From CAZYTM01 sp964649725 (lineage in GTDB: Bacteria > Desulfobacterota > Desulfuromonadia > Geobacterales > Geobacteraceae), in the NCBI GenBank assembly GCA_964649725.1, contig CAZYTM010000001.1, positions 434,001 to 498,000 on the forward strand: 64,000 nucleotides of DNA, written 5' to 3'. Below, piece by piece: positions 27,143 to 35,738 of this stretch. A model generated the notes under the pieces. That model had not been told where the DNA came from. It worked only from the letters and a program-made list of their open reading frames with translations, and did no database searches. The position numbers and the translations under genes were made by a program. Within the stretch, counting starts at the first letter, position 1. The number at the start of each line of letters is the position of its first letter.

Positions 27143-28884
27143 TACCTCGCGATTTCTTCCCGCAACTGCTGCTCCTGCCAGGTTGACGCGTAGCGACCCT
27201 GCAACGCCAACAATTCATCGTGACTCCCCTGCTCGGCTATCCGCCCTTCCTCAAGGACAATAATCTGATTGCAATTACGCAGTGCTGAAAGTCTGTGGGA
27301 GACTATGAGTACAGTTCTAACTCCGTAGTAGCCTGCCAGATTCTGGAGGATAGTCTCTTCGGTGCCGGCATCTACTGCGGCAAGAGGATCATCCAGGAGC
27401 AAAATCGCAGGGTTCTTGAGGAGCGCACGGGCAATCGCGGCCCGCTGTTTCTGCCCACCGGAGAGGGTTACGCCCCGTTCTCCCACCTCGGTCTGGTAGC
27501 CATCAGTAAACCGCTGGATATCCTCAGCAAAGCTGGCCAGGCGTGCGGCGGCAGCAATTTCTGCCAACGCAGCGCCAGATTTTCCATAACCGATATTATC
27601 GGCAATGGTGCGGGAAAAGAGGAATGATTCCTGTGGCACATAGCCGATAATCTCCCTCAGCTGTTTCAAGGAGATATGATTGATATCAACTCCGTTGATG
27701 AATAACTGGCCATCTGCAACCGGATAAAGACGGGGAATCAGGCTTAGCAGGGTAGATTTGCCACTACCCACCGGACCGACGATACCTATTTTCATTCCAG
27801 GTTTGATGACAAGGGAAATGTCTGCAAGTAGCGGAGTTGATGCGTCGGTATGGGAAAAGGTGAGTTTTCGGAATTCGATGGCTCCGGAGCTAGGTTCTGT
27901 ATCTATTGGCGCTGCCGGGTCTAATATTGTAGGGCTGGCATCAAGAATGTGGTTAAGGCGGGTCATGGAGGCTGCACCGCGTTGGAGAAGATTGAGAATC
28001 CATCCGAGGATAATGGTCGGCCAGATTAGCATGGCGAGGTAACCATTGTATGCAACGAAATCGCCAAGGGTAAGATCGCCGGTGATAACGCGGCTGCCGC
28101 CGATAAAGAGTACAATCAGGGTCCCGGTAGCACCGGTAGCGGCCATGATCGGTATCATAGCCCCTCGCAAGCGTGCTATTCCCATGTTGGTAGCTAGATA
28201 ACGGTTACTAACATCTTGAAAGGACATGATTTGCGCATACTCACGGCAGTACGCCCTGACTACAGTTGCAGCAGAGACATTTTCCTCCACATGACTGGAT
28301 AATCTGGCCAGCTCTTCCTGTGCCTGCCTGGAACGGCGAAACATTGAGGCGCTAAGCCGTTTGACGATGAAAATCATCAATGGGAAGGGGATTATTGCAC
28401 AAATGGTCAGGGTAATATTGATTCTGGCCATCAGGAAAACGGTGGCCAGATAGATAATGGCGGTATTGATGATGTTGAGAATGCCGAAGCCCATCAGCAT
28501 CCGCACATTAGTAAGATCGTTGCTGAAACGGGAAAGAATATCGCCGGTCCGCTCTTTAGAGTAAAAGGGGAGGTCGAGCTCCAGCAGCTTGACGTACAGG
28601 GCTTCCCGTATCTGGAATTCTATATGTCGCGCCACATGGAGTAGGGTGGTACGTGAATAGATGCGGATGCCACCCTGTATGATGGCGACAATTATTATCA
28701 GCAGGGCATAGAATGATGGGTGCTGTTTTGCTCTGGAGAGATTCTGCAGGCTTTCAATAGCCAGTTTCATCAGCCAGGGGATGAGCAGGGCGCAGGAATT
28801 TGTCCCGAGCAGCAATAGAGTGCCAAGTGCATAGTTCCAGCGGTATTCTGTTGCGTATTTGAAAAGCCGACTTAATTCGTTAAT
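27139..28884 (-). CDS. ABC exporter half-transporter (MdlA type), first of a pair; start uncertain
   Basis: About 581 residues if read from the ATT at 28884; 558 from the TTG at 28815. The TTG start would remove a normal N-terminal segment: the upstream in-frame codons read NELSRLFKYATEYRWNYALG, which matches the usual opening of this family. No ATG, GTG or TTG exists in that stretch; GAGG precedes the ATT by six bases. Six membrane helices precede an ATPase with GPVGSGKSTLLSLIPRLYP, TLSGGQKQRAAIARALL and AILLLDDPLAAVD. It is co-translated with the downstream half-transporter. Confidence 0.88.
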   Translation of the reverse strand: MNELSRLFKYATEYRWNYALGTLLLLGTNSCALLIPWLMKLAIESLQNLSRAKQHPSFYALLIIIVAIIQGGIRIYSRTTLLHVARHIEFQIREALYVKLLELDLPFYSKERTGDILSRFSNDLTNVRMLMGFGILNIINTAIIYLATVFLMARINITLTICAIIPFPLMIFIVKRLSASMFRRSRQAQEELARLSSHVEENVSAATVVRAYCREYAQIMSFQDVSNRYLATNMGIARLRGAMIPIMAATGATGTLIVLFIGGSRVITGDLTLGDFVAYNGYLAMLIWPTIILGWILNLLQRGAASMTRLNHILDASPTILDPAAPIDTEPSSGAIEFRKLTFSHTDASTPLLADISLVIKPGMKIGIVGPVGSGKSTLLSLIPRLYPVADGQLFINGVDINHISLKQLREIIGYVPQESFLFSRTIADNIGYGKSGAALAEIAAAARLASFAEDIQRFTDGYQTEVGERGVTLSGGQKQRAAIARALLKNPAILLLDDPLAAVDAGTEETILQNLAGYYGVRTVLIVSHRLSALRNCNQIIVLEEGRIAEQGSHDELLALQGRYASTWQEQQLREEIARY

Positions 28885-28927
28885 GGCCTGCCTCGTCGAA
28901 ATAGAAAATGAATTGTTTAGTTTTCAT
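28880..28927 (-). CDS. Possible 15-codon upstream ORF overlapping the ATT start of the ABC gene
   Basis: An ATG at 28927 opens MKTKQFIFYFDEAGH and ends in TAA whose last two bases adjoin the ATT AAC start context of the exporter gene (CATTAAC, sharing one base). This layout would permit termination-reinitiation. It has no clear ribosome-binding site, so it may be chance. Confidence 0.25.
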   Translation of the reverse strand: MKTKQFIFYFDEAGH

Positions 28928-29325
28928 AAATATTAATAATGGATTGCAATAAATATTAGAGCTTGGCAAATGCAGTTGCCATTTTGTTACCTATGCGTTA
29001 CTATTGCAGTTAATGAATGGCTAGTCGAAGTACCGCATAATAGCAGTTATAATTAATATATTGTTGACAAAATCGGTCAAAATGTGGTAGTAATTTTTAG
29101 CACGACTAAAATTAAACTTGGAACACATCGATAATGCTAGCTTGAACTGCTGAAGTATTTTATTTACACTAAAACAGCCAATAATGCTTAGTTATCGGTT
29201 GATATTATGAAACTACCAGGCTGTTTTTGCATATACCTATATATTTCCCATATCCTACTACTATTTGAGGAAACATCAGATTACCATGGTGAATTACCTA
29301 GCGTAAAACTTTTTCTCTAGGAGGC
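28928..29325. other. AT-rich divergent intergenic region before the hdr cluster
   Basis: About 400 bases between the minus-strand ABC exporter genes and the plus-strand hdr operon. It is strongly AT-rich and has no ORF I trust. The one firm signal is a -35-like TTGACA inside an inverted repeat, listed separately. Nothing else is recognised. Confidence 0.6.
29064..29093 (+). promoter_or_regulatory. Candidate hdr operon promoter with palindrome over the -35
   Basis: TTGACA at 29064-29069 is a consensus -35; TAGTAA 18 bases on is a weak -10 preceded by TGTGG. The -35 is one arm of TTGAC-N7-GTCAA (29064-29080), the form of a repressor site. It lies 230 bases before the first hdr codon, implying a long leader or a second promoter. 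Confidence 0.4.
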
Positions 29326-29328
29326 GTG

Positions 29329-29913
29329 GTGAAGCATTCCAAAATGAATCTCTCCACCGAGACCATGAATCTCGGCTTTGTCCGGAAGGTGGAAGCCTTG
29401 TCTGGCTCTTCAGTGCGGCGTTGTTTCCAGTGCGGGAAATGCTCGGCAGGTTGCCCGATGCGTTCTTTCATGGAGCACCCACCGAACCGGGTTGTGCGAT
29501 TGATTCAACTTGGTCAGTTCGAGAGGGTTTTGGCAGGCCGTTCCATATGGTACTGTGCCTCGTGCGAAACCTGTTCCACCCGCTGCCCCAACAAGGTAGA
29601 TCTGGCGTCAATAATGGATGCGCTCCGCAAACTCTCCTGGGATGCCCAGGGGCCATCCAAAGAGAGTTATGTGCAGTTGGCCAACCGGCTATTTATCGAG
29701 AACATCCGCACCTATGGTCGGCAGTACGAGATGCGTCTGGCGGCGGTATTCAACATGAAGAGCGGCCAGTTTTTAAAAGATCTGATGCTCGGACCAAAGT
29801 TGATTACCAAGGGCAAGCTAAAAATGTTCCACCAGAAGAACAGAAATATTGGCGAGATCGAGAAGATTTTTGAACGAATCGAAACTATGCGGAAGAGGGG
29901 GGAGGCACCGTGA
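29329..29913 (+). CDS. hdrC: Heterodisulfide reductase-like subunit C
   Basis: About 194 residues with two 4Fe-4S motifs, CFQCGKCSAGCP (about 35-46) and CASCETCSTRCP (about 81-92). HdrC passes electrons between HdrA and the HdrB catalytic subunit. Two consecutive GTG codons follow AGGAGG; I take the second (29329) because the first is only one base from the ribosome-binding site. The stop overlaps the GTG of hdrB. First gene of the hdr/flx cluster. Confidence 0.93.
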   Translation: MKHSKMNLSTETMNLGFVRKVEALSGSSVRRCFQCGKCSAGCPMRSFMEHPPNRVVRLIQLGQFERVLAGRSIWYCASCETCSTRCPNKVDLASIMDALRKLSWDAQGPSKESYVQLANRLFIENIRTYGRQYEMRLAAVFNMKSGQFLKDLMLGPKLITKGKLKMFHQKNRNIGEIEKIFERIETMRKRGEAP

Positions 29914-30797
29914 CCCCGAAGAATCTGCTCAATTATTCCTACTACCCCGGATGTTCACTCCATGCCTCTGCCCAGGAGTATGATGTCTCCACCCGTGGTC
30001 TGTTCCGGGCTCTTAAAATTGGACTCCATGAAATTCCAGACTGGATCTGTTGCGGTGCTACACCAGCCCATAACGTTGACGAGTTGCTGTCACTCTCCCT
30101 CTGTGCCAAGAATCTTGCTCTGGCCGATGATGTACAGGGGGATCTGGCTGTCTCTTGTGCTGCATGTTTCTCCAGGTTGAAGACTACCCAGCATAAGTTG
30201 ATAGAAAACGAGACCAAGCGGAAACAGGTTGAGACTGCCATAGATGGGCCTGTCTCACTAGGCAAACCGGTAAAGCATCTGCTGGAGATCCTGGCTAAGG
30301 ACTTTGGCCTAGAACGGCTTGAGACTCAGATGTCGCACCCCCTGACCGGGCTTAAGGTCGCCTGTTATTATGGTTGTCTGTTGACCAGGCCACCAGAAGT
30401 GCCGGAACTGGACGATTGTGAGGCTCCGACTATCATGGAGCGGGTTATTCAAGCGGCTGGAGCAGAATCGGTTGACTGGAGCCATCGCATGGAGTGCTGC
30501 GGAGCCAATTTTACCCTTTCCCGCCCTGGCGTAGTACTGAAACTCTCCAATGATATCCTCGCTTCGGCAAAACGGGCCGGTGCCAACTGTATCATGGTCG
30601 CATGCCCTCTCTGTCATGGCAATCTGGATATACGGCAGCGGGAGATTGAAGAGACCAGTGGCATGTACTATAACATGCCTGTTTTCTATATGACCCAGTT
30701 ACTGGCGCTTGCAGCAGGGGTCTCGGCTGGCAAACTGGGGATGGAGAGTATGATTGTCAATCCGCTGCCGCTCCTGAAAGAGAAAGGGCTGCTGTAA
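29910..30797 (+). CDS. hdrB: Heterodisulfide reductase-like subunit B
   Basis: 295 residues with two CCG domains: CCGATPAHN with CAACFSRL in the first half, and CCGANFTLSRP with CPLCHGNLD in the second, the ligands of the noncubane clusters that reduce a disulfide. YYPGCSLHASAQEYD is the usual N-terminus. In a non-methanogen the disulfide substrate is not CoM-S-S-CoB and is unknown; a DsrC-like or other thiol protein is possible. It overlaps hdrC and abuts hdrA without a gap, a translationally coupled set. Confidence 0.95.
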   Translation: MTPKNLLNYSYYPGCSLHASAQEYDVSTRGLFRALKIGLHEIPDWICCGATPAHNVDELLSLSLCAKNLALADDVQGDLAVSCAACFSRLKTTQHKLIENETKRKQVETAIDGPVSLGKPVKHLLEILAKDFGLERLETQMSHPLTGLKVACYYGCLLTRPPEVPELDDCEAPTIMERVIQAAGAESVDWSHRMECCGANFTLSRPGVVLKLSNDILASAKRAGANCIMVACPLCHGNLDIRQREIEETSGMYYNMPVFYMTQLLALAAGVSAGKLGMESMIVNPLPLLKEKGLL

Positions 30798-32795
30798 ATG
30801 TCACGTATAGGGGTATTTATCTGCCATTGCGGGGAGAATATCTCCCGAACCGTTGATGTGGAAAGGGTGGCAGCTGCAGCAAACAGTATTTCCGGGGTTG
30901 CCTATGCAACCGACTATAAATATATGTGTTCCGACCCTGGCCAGGGGATGCTGAAGAGGGCAGTTGCCGAACATAGACTTGATGGTATCGTAGTGGCTGC
31001 CTGTAGCCCGAGAATGCATGAGAAGACCTTTCGCAATGCGGCCAAGGTAGCCGGGCTGAATCCTTTCCTTTGCGAAATGGCCAATATTCGTGAACATTGC
31101 TCTTGGGTGCACGAGGATAGTGAAGAGGCAACGGCCAAGGCGATTGACATCGTCCGGCTGATGGTAGAGCGGGTCAAGAAAGACAAGGCGTTGCAGCCGA
31201 TAACTGTTCCGGTTACCAAACGGGCGATGGTGATCGGTGGCGGTATCGCCGGTATTCAGGCCGCACTGGACATCGCCGATTGCGGTCACCAGGTGGTGCT
31301 TGTGGAGCGAGAACCGTCCATCGGTGGCCATATGGCGCAGCTTTCCGAAACATTTCCAACGCTCGACTGTTCCCAATGCATCATGACGCCGAAAATGGTA
31401 GATGTGGCCAACCACCCGAACATCAAGCTCTATACCTATGCCGAGGTGGAGCATGTCGATGGATACATCGGCAATTTCCAGGTCACGGTGCGGAAGAAGG
31501 CCCGCTCGGTAATCGAGGAGAAGTGCACAGGTTGTGGTATCTGCAGTACCAAATGCCCGCAAAAGAAGATAAAAAGTAAATTTGACTGCAATCTTGGCAC
31601 CCGTTCGGCCATCTATGTCCCCTTCCCTCAGGCAGTACCTAATACACCGGTAATCGATCGGGATAACTGTACCTGGTACAAGACCGGCAAGTGCGGAGTC
31701 TGCCAGAAAGTCTGTGGCCCCGATGCCATTGACTACGATCAGCAGGACCAGCTCATCACCGAACCGGTCGGCGCGATAGTCGTGGCGACCGGCTTTGATC
31801 TTTATCATATCGGGCCGAAGCCGGCCGACTCACCTTATGAGGGTTATGGCGAATTTGGCTATGGCACAATCCCTGATGTCATCGATGGTCTCACTTTTGA
31901 ACGGCTAGCCTCGGCCAGCGGCCCTACTGGCGGCAAGATCCTCCGCCCGTCTGATGGCAAGGAGCCTAAGCAGGTGGTCTTTATCCAGTGTGTTGGCTCC
32001 CGGGCCAGGGAGAAGGGTATATCCTACTGCTCCAAGATTTGCTGTATGTACACCGCCAAGCATACCATGCTCTACAAGCACAAGGTCCATGACGGCCAGG
32101 CCTATGTATTTTTCATGGATGCCCGTACTCCGGGGAAGAATTATGACGAGTTCTGGCGACGCTCGGTTGAGGAAGAGGAGGCGGTCTATATCCGCGGCAT
32201 GGTCTCCCGGCTCTATCAGAAGGATGACAAGATCGTGGTGATGGGGAGCGATGTGCTGGTAGGTGTTCAGGTGGAGATCGAAGCTGACCTTGTAGTCCTT
32301 GCCACGGCGGTGCAGGCAAGAGCTGGAGCAGATTCTCTGGCGCAAAAGCTTGGCATCTCCTACGATAAATACAATTTTTATTCCGAGGCCCATGCCAAGC
32401 TGAAGCCTGTGGAGTGCGCTACGGCAGGGGTCTATCTGGCCGGCGTCTGCCAGGGGCCGAAGGATATACCGGACTCGGTTTCACAGGCATCCGCTGCCGC
32501 AGCCAAGGTGATGACACTTTTTGCCAGAGATGAGTTGGAGCGTGAGCCTTTGATCGCTCGGGTTAACGAGCGGAACTGTGTTGCCTGCTTCTATTGCAAG
32601 AAGGTCTGCCCGTTCGGTGCCGTAGAAGAGAAGGAGATCCGCGACCGGCAGGGAAACCTGATTCGTGTGGTGGCCTATGTCAATCCAGGGGTTTGTGGCG
32701 GCTGCGGGACCTGCCAGGCGACCTGCCCGTCGAAATCGGTTGAGTTGGATGGTTATACAGACGAACAGGTCATGGCTATGATTGAAGCGTTATAG
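30798..32795 (+). CDS. hdrA: Heterodisulfide reductase-like subunit A (FAD/iron-sulfur)
   Basis: 665 residues. The N-terminus MSRIGVFICHCGENIS, an FAD-binding fold (VIGGGIAGIQAALDIAD, about 142-158), the TLDCSQCIM cysteines, a ferredoxin motif CTGCGICSTKCP in the middle and two C-terminal 4Fe-4S motifs (CVACFYCKKVCP, CGGCGTCQATCP) are all present. HdrA houses the flavin that bifurcates electrons between ferredoxin and the disulfide. All key Cys codons are TGT/TGC, so no selenocysteine is used. It sits between hdrB and the MvhD/FlxD-like gene. Confidence 0.95.
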   Translation: MSRIGVFICHCGENISRTVDVERVAAAANSISGVAYATDYKYMCSDPGQGMLKRAVAEHRLDGIVVAACSPRMHEKTFRNAAKVAGLNPFLCEMANIREHCSWVHEDSEEATAKAIDIVRLMVERVKKDKALQPITVPVTKRAMVIGGGIAGIQAALDIADCGHQVVLVEREPSIGGHMAQLSETFPTLDCSQCIMTPKMVDVANHPNIKLYTYAEVEHVDGYIGNFQVTVRKKARSVIEEKCTGCGICSTKCPQKKIKSKFDCNLGTRSAIYVPFPQAVPNTPVIDRDNCTWYKTGKCGVCQKVCGPDAIDYDQQDQLITEPVGAIVVATGFDLYHIGPKPADSPYEGYGEFGYGTIPDVIDGLTFERLASASGPTGGKILRPSDGKEPKQVVFIQCVGSRAREKGISYCSKICCMYTAKHTMLYKHKVHDGQAYVFFMDARTPGKNYDEFWRRSVEEEEAVYIRGMVSRLYQKDDKIVVMGSDVLVGVQVEIEADLVVLATAVQARAGADSLAQKLGISYDKYNFYSEAHAKLKPVECATAGVYLAGVCQGPKDIPDSVSQASAAAAKVMTLFARDELEREPLIARVNERNCVACFYCKKVCPFGAVEEKEIRDRQGNLIRVVAYVNPGVCGGCGTCQATCPSKSVELDGYTDEQVMAMIEAL

Positions 32796-32814
32796 GACAA
32801 TAGCAATATTTCAC

Positions 32815-32945
32815 AGAGGACGCGGAGTAACAAAGTTTAAAGGCAAAAAGCAGAACAGCTTTCATGGATAAATAAAGAAACCTTTTAACAGACATTAAAA
32901 ACTTTATTTGGGAGATTCCCTCAGTGAATCTCTGAGCCCTCTTAT
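32815..32945. repeat. Degenerate inverted repeat in the hdrA-flxD gap
   Basis: CACAGAGGACGCGGAG (left, from about 32815) and, reading the right end on the minus strand, AGAGGGCTCAGAGATTCACTGAGG (split: AGAGGGCTCAGAG and ATTCACTGAGG). The wording resembles the CACAGAGG...GATTCACGGAG repeats I recall between genes in Geobacter genomes. About 175 bases lie between the two genes and contain no ORF. Confidence 0.45.
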
Positions 32946-32972
32946 GGTAACTGTTTAATTAAAGGGAGCCCA

Positions 32973-33473
32973 ATGCGCGCAGAAAAACAAAAACATGACT
33001 TTGAACCCAAGATCATCGCCTTTGTCTGTACCTGGTGCACTTATGCCGGTGCTGACCTGGCTGGAACCAGCAGAATGCAGTACCCGGCAAATGTGAGGGT
33101 GCTTAAATTCCCCTGCACCGGCCGTATCGATCCGGTATTTATTCTCAAGGCATTCCAGCAGGGGGCTGATGGAGTGCTGGTGTCTGGATGTCATCCAGGT
33201 GATTGCCATTACATTGCCGGAAATTTTCATGCCCGTCGCCGCTTTGCCGTTTTCCGCCAGCTGCTCGATTTCATTGGCGTCGATCTGCAGCGGTTACAAT
33301 TCTCCTGGGTATCAGCAGCCGAGGGGGGTAAGTGGGTAGAAGTGGTTACCGATCTGACCGAGCGGGTCCGCAATATGGGGCCGATGCTGGAGTTCAAGGA
33401 TCTGGCACTGGAAGAGTGTTGGTCCGGGCAAATCAATACGCTGGAACTGCAGGAAGCTTACAATAATATCTGA
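32973..33473 (+). CDS. MvhD/FlxD-like [2Fe-2S] subunit
   Basis: 166 residues with the family cysteines CTWCTYAGADLAG, FPCTGRID and SGCHPGDCHY. MvhD-type proteins carry a 2Fe-2S cluster and connect an electron-input module to HdrA. In Flx-Hdr complexes this gene is flxD. The SGC position, sometimes selenocysteine in relatives, is coded TGT here. AAGGGAG precedes the ATG. The C-terminal 25 residues after RNMGPM are variable. Confidence 0.9.
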   Translation: MRAEKQKHDFEPKIIAFVCTWCTYAGADLAGTSRMQYPANVRVLKFPCTGRIDPVFILKAFQQGADGVLVSGCHPGDCHYIAGNFHARRRFAVFRQLLDFIGVDLQRLQFSWVSAAEGGKWVEVVTDLTERVRNMGPMLEFKDLALEECWSGQINTLELQEAYNNI

Positions 33474-33510
33474 TCGTGACCGAATTAAGTCTAACTATTG
33501 AGATTAAGGC

Positions 33511-33530
33511 CTGTTTTGTCGACAAGACAG
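33511..33530. promoter_or_regulatory. 20-base near-perfect palindrome within the hdr/flx cluster
   Basis: CTGTTTTGTCGACAAGACAG has nine of ten paired positions. It is nested in a wider CTAAC...GTTAG pair (33491-33538). No T-run follows, so it is more like an operator or processing hairpin than a terminator. It lies in the 120-base gap before the FrhB-like gene. Confidence 0.4.
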
Positions 33531-33593
33531 AAGGTTAGTATTAATCGCAGCTGTCTTCAATAATATTTCCGCTTTGAATAAAAGGTTTGCCTT

Positions 33594-34541
33594 ATGAACA
33601 AAACTGCCCAAAAAATCGACTCTGCAACGCTGGTAGAGCAAAGCTACTTCGCTGCCGTGACAGAGGCGATTCGGGCCGAAGTAATCCATCTACTTGGTAG
33701 CGGCGAAGTTTCGGCCGTACTCGGTTATATTACCGGTCGCCGCAATGGTACGGCCATACCGGAAATAATTAGCAATCTAGACCGGGCCAGTGAGTTAATA
33801 TTCTCTCCTGCTTGCGTTAACAATCTTGTCCTTTATCTGACCAAGGCGAAAAAAGAGATATTGAAAAAAGGGAAGGTGGCGATTGTAGCCAAAGGGTGTG
33901 ACCTGCGCGCATTGGCCGGTCTTATGGCAGAAGCACAGTTGAAAAGGGATGAGCTCTTCATCATCGGCGTCTCATGCGCCGGGGTACAGGGGAGGGGGAC
34001 TCCTCCTGCTGACCAGCTTACTGCTGCCAATATGGCCCGCAAATGCCGGGAGTGCACTGTGCGCGAACCGACTGAAGTCGATTCGCTCGCAGGAATCCTG
34101 CCGCAGCTACCTGTATTGAACGATCAGGAGGGAGAGGAGTTGGCCCGACTTGAGGCGATGACTCCGGCGGAACGATGGCAATTCTGGAAGACAGAGTTCT
34201 CCCGTTGTGTACGTTGCATGGCCTGTCGTCAGATATGTCCATTCTGTTTTTGCGAGCAGTGCCTCTGTGACCGGAACCGGCCGCAGGCGGTGGAGATCAC
34301 CCCTAGGCCGGCCGGCAACATGGCCTGGCATATTGTCCGAGCCATGCACCTGGCTGGTCGATGCGCCGGGTGTGCTGAATGCGAACGCTCCTGTCCAATG
34401 GATATACCGCTTAATCTCCTTAACCGGAAGATAACCAAGGAGTTGAAGGAGCTATACGGCCACGAGGCAGGGCTCACCCCTGCGGAGAAAGGGCCGCTGG
34501 CTGAATACATGGAGACGGATGACCAGAGCTTCATAAAATGA
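33594..34541 (+). CDS. FrhB/FlxC-like iron-sulfur oxidoreductase subunit
   Basis: 315 residues. The N-terminal half resembles F420-reducing hydrogenase/formate dehydrogenase beta subunits (VAKGCDLRALAGLMAEAQL, IGVSCAGVQGRG). The C-terminal half has CVRCMACRQICPFCFC with further Cys and CAGCAECERSCPMDIP, two 4Fe-4S sites. It likely relays electrons between the NAD-binding subunit and HdrA, as FlxB/FlxC are proposed to do. Which Flx letter applies is not certain from sequence alone. Confidence 0.85.
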   Translation: MNKTAQKIDSATLVEQSYFAAVTEAIRAEVIHLLGSGEVSAVLGYITGRRNGTAIPEIISNLDRASELIFSPACVNNLVLYLTKAKKEILKKGKVAIVAKGCDLRALAGLMAEAQLKRDELFIIGVSCAGVQGRGTPPADQLTAANMARKCRECTVREPTEVDSLAGILPQLPVLNDQEGEELARLEAMTPAERWQFWKTEFSRCVRCMACRQICPFCFCEQCLCDRNRPQAVEITPRPAGNMAWHIVRAMHLAGRCAGCAECERSCPMDIPLNLLNRKITKELKELYGHEAGLTPAEKGPLAEYMETDDQSFIK

Positions 34542-34696
34542 CAATCTAGCTTTTATCGCAAAGGTAGAAATAAACGCAGATAAGTGACAAAATTCTGAGA
34601 CCGTATATACGATATCTGCTTGAAAGTTCAATCCAATAATACGGTATTGTTTTCTTCCGTGATCATTTGAGTTTAAAGTTTCTAGGACTTTATATT

Positions 34697-35707
34697 ATGT
34701 CTAAGATTATTACAGAACAAAATCTCCTCCGTCTCATCGACATCCTTGTGAAGGAGGGGACACGGGTGGTAGGGCCGAAAAAGGCCAGTAACATGACACT
34801 CTACGAGCCGCTTAAATGCGGTGATGAGCTGGTACTTGACCAATTGCCACGTCGCTCGGCCAAAGAGACCTTCTTTCCGATCTGTGAAAATATCCTATCC
34901 TATCAGCGGAGCGAGAAAGGTATGCAGGTTGTTGGTCTGGATATAAGCATGGCCCCGGAAACTGTCCTTGTCGGAGTTCGGCCTTGCGATGCAGCAGCAG
35001 TGCCAGTTCTTGACGCTGTATTCTCCTGGGACTATAAAGATGAATTTTTTCTGGAGCGGCGGCGCAAAACCACCATTATAGGCCTTGCCTGTATCGAAGC
35101 TGATGATGCATGTTTTTGTACGGCGGTGGGGGGTGCCCCCGATTCAAGCAGTGGAGCGGATATCTTTCTCACCCCTTTGGAGGGAGAAAAGTATACCTGT
35201 CAGGTACTGACTGAAAAGGGGGAGCAACTGGCAGGAAGGTATCCAGACCTATTCACTACTTCTGGTGAAGCAAGAGCGATCCCTTTGGCAAGGCCGGTTA
35301 TGGAAAGACTGGACCTTGGAAAGATCAAGTCCTGGCTTGATGAAAACTTCGAAAATCGTCTCTGGTCAGCTATCGCAGATCGTTGTGTCGGTTGCGGCGC
35401 ATGTGCATTTCTCTGCCCAGCTTGCCACTGCTTTGATATTAATGATGAAGGGGGGGGCGAGCGAGGGCATCGTCGCAAACACTGGGATGCCTGCGGTTTC
35501 AACAAATTCACAAACCACGCCTCGGGGCACAACCCACGGGATGTTCAGAACAAACGCTACCGCAATCGGATAATGCATAAGTTCAAATACTACGACGACA
35601 AGTTCGGGCAGACTCTCTGTACCGGCTGCGGCCGCTGTATTCGTGCTTGCCCGGTGGGAATCGACATCTACTCGGTTTTAGCAGAAATAGAGAAAGGGAG
35701 CGGTTAA
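34697..35707 (+). CDS. 4Fe-4S dicluster subunit, sulfhydrogenase beta (HydB/FlxB) type
   Basis: About 336 residues. The N-terminal region includes GVRPCDAAAVPVLDAVF, typical of this family; cysteines lie in GLACIEADDACFCTAVGG. Two C-terminal ferredoxin motifs are CVGCGACAFLCPACHCFD and CTGCGRCIRACPVGID. These proteins pass electrons from an NAD(P)H flavoprotein, encoded next. The ATG at 34697 follows CTAGGA; an upstream TTG at 34667 would add ten residues with no ribosome-binding site. Confidence 0.87.
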   Translation: MSKIITEQNLLRLIDILVKEGTRVVGPKKASNMTLYEPLKCGDELVLDQLPRRSAKETFFPICENILSYQRSEKGMQVVGLDISMAPETVLVGVRPCDAAAVPVLDAVFSWDYKDEFFLERRRKTTIIGLACIEADDACFCTAVGGAPDSSSGADIFLTPLEGEKYTCQVLTEKGEQLAGRYPDLFTTSGEARAIPLARPVMERLDLGKIKSWLDENFENRLWSAIADRCVGCGACAFLCPACHCFDINDEGGGERGHRRKHWDACGFNKFTNHASGHNPRDVQNKRYRNRIMHKFKYYDDKFGQTLCTGCGRCIRACPVGIDIYSVLAEIEKGSG

Positions 35708-35738
35708 CAGGGCAAAATCTACCGTTCACAGAGTTTCA

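Noticed and set aside
30801..31808. Long minus-strand frame opposite hdrA
   Set aside because: Shadow of a GC-rich coding sequence; hdrA motifs on the plus strand are unmistakable.
30798..33473. Possible selenocysteine codons in hdrA or the MvhD-like gene, prompted by selB
   Set aside because: The relevant positions are coded TGT/TGC and the frames are uninterrupted, so these are cysteine forms.
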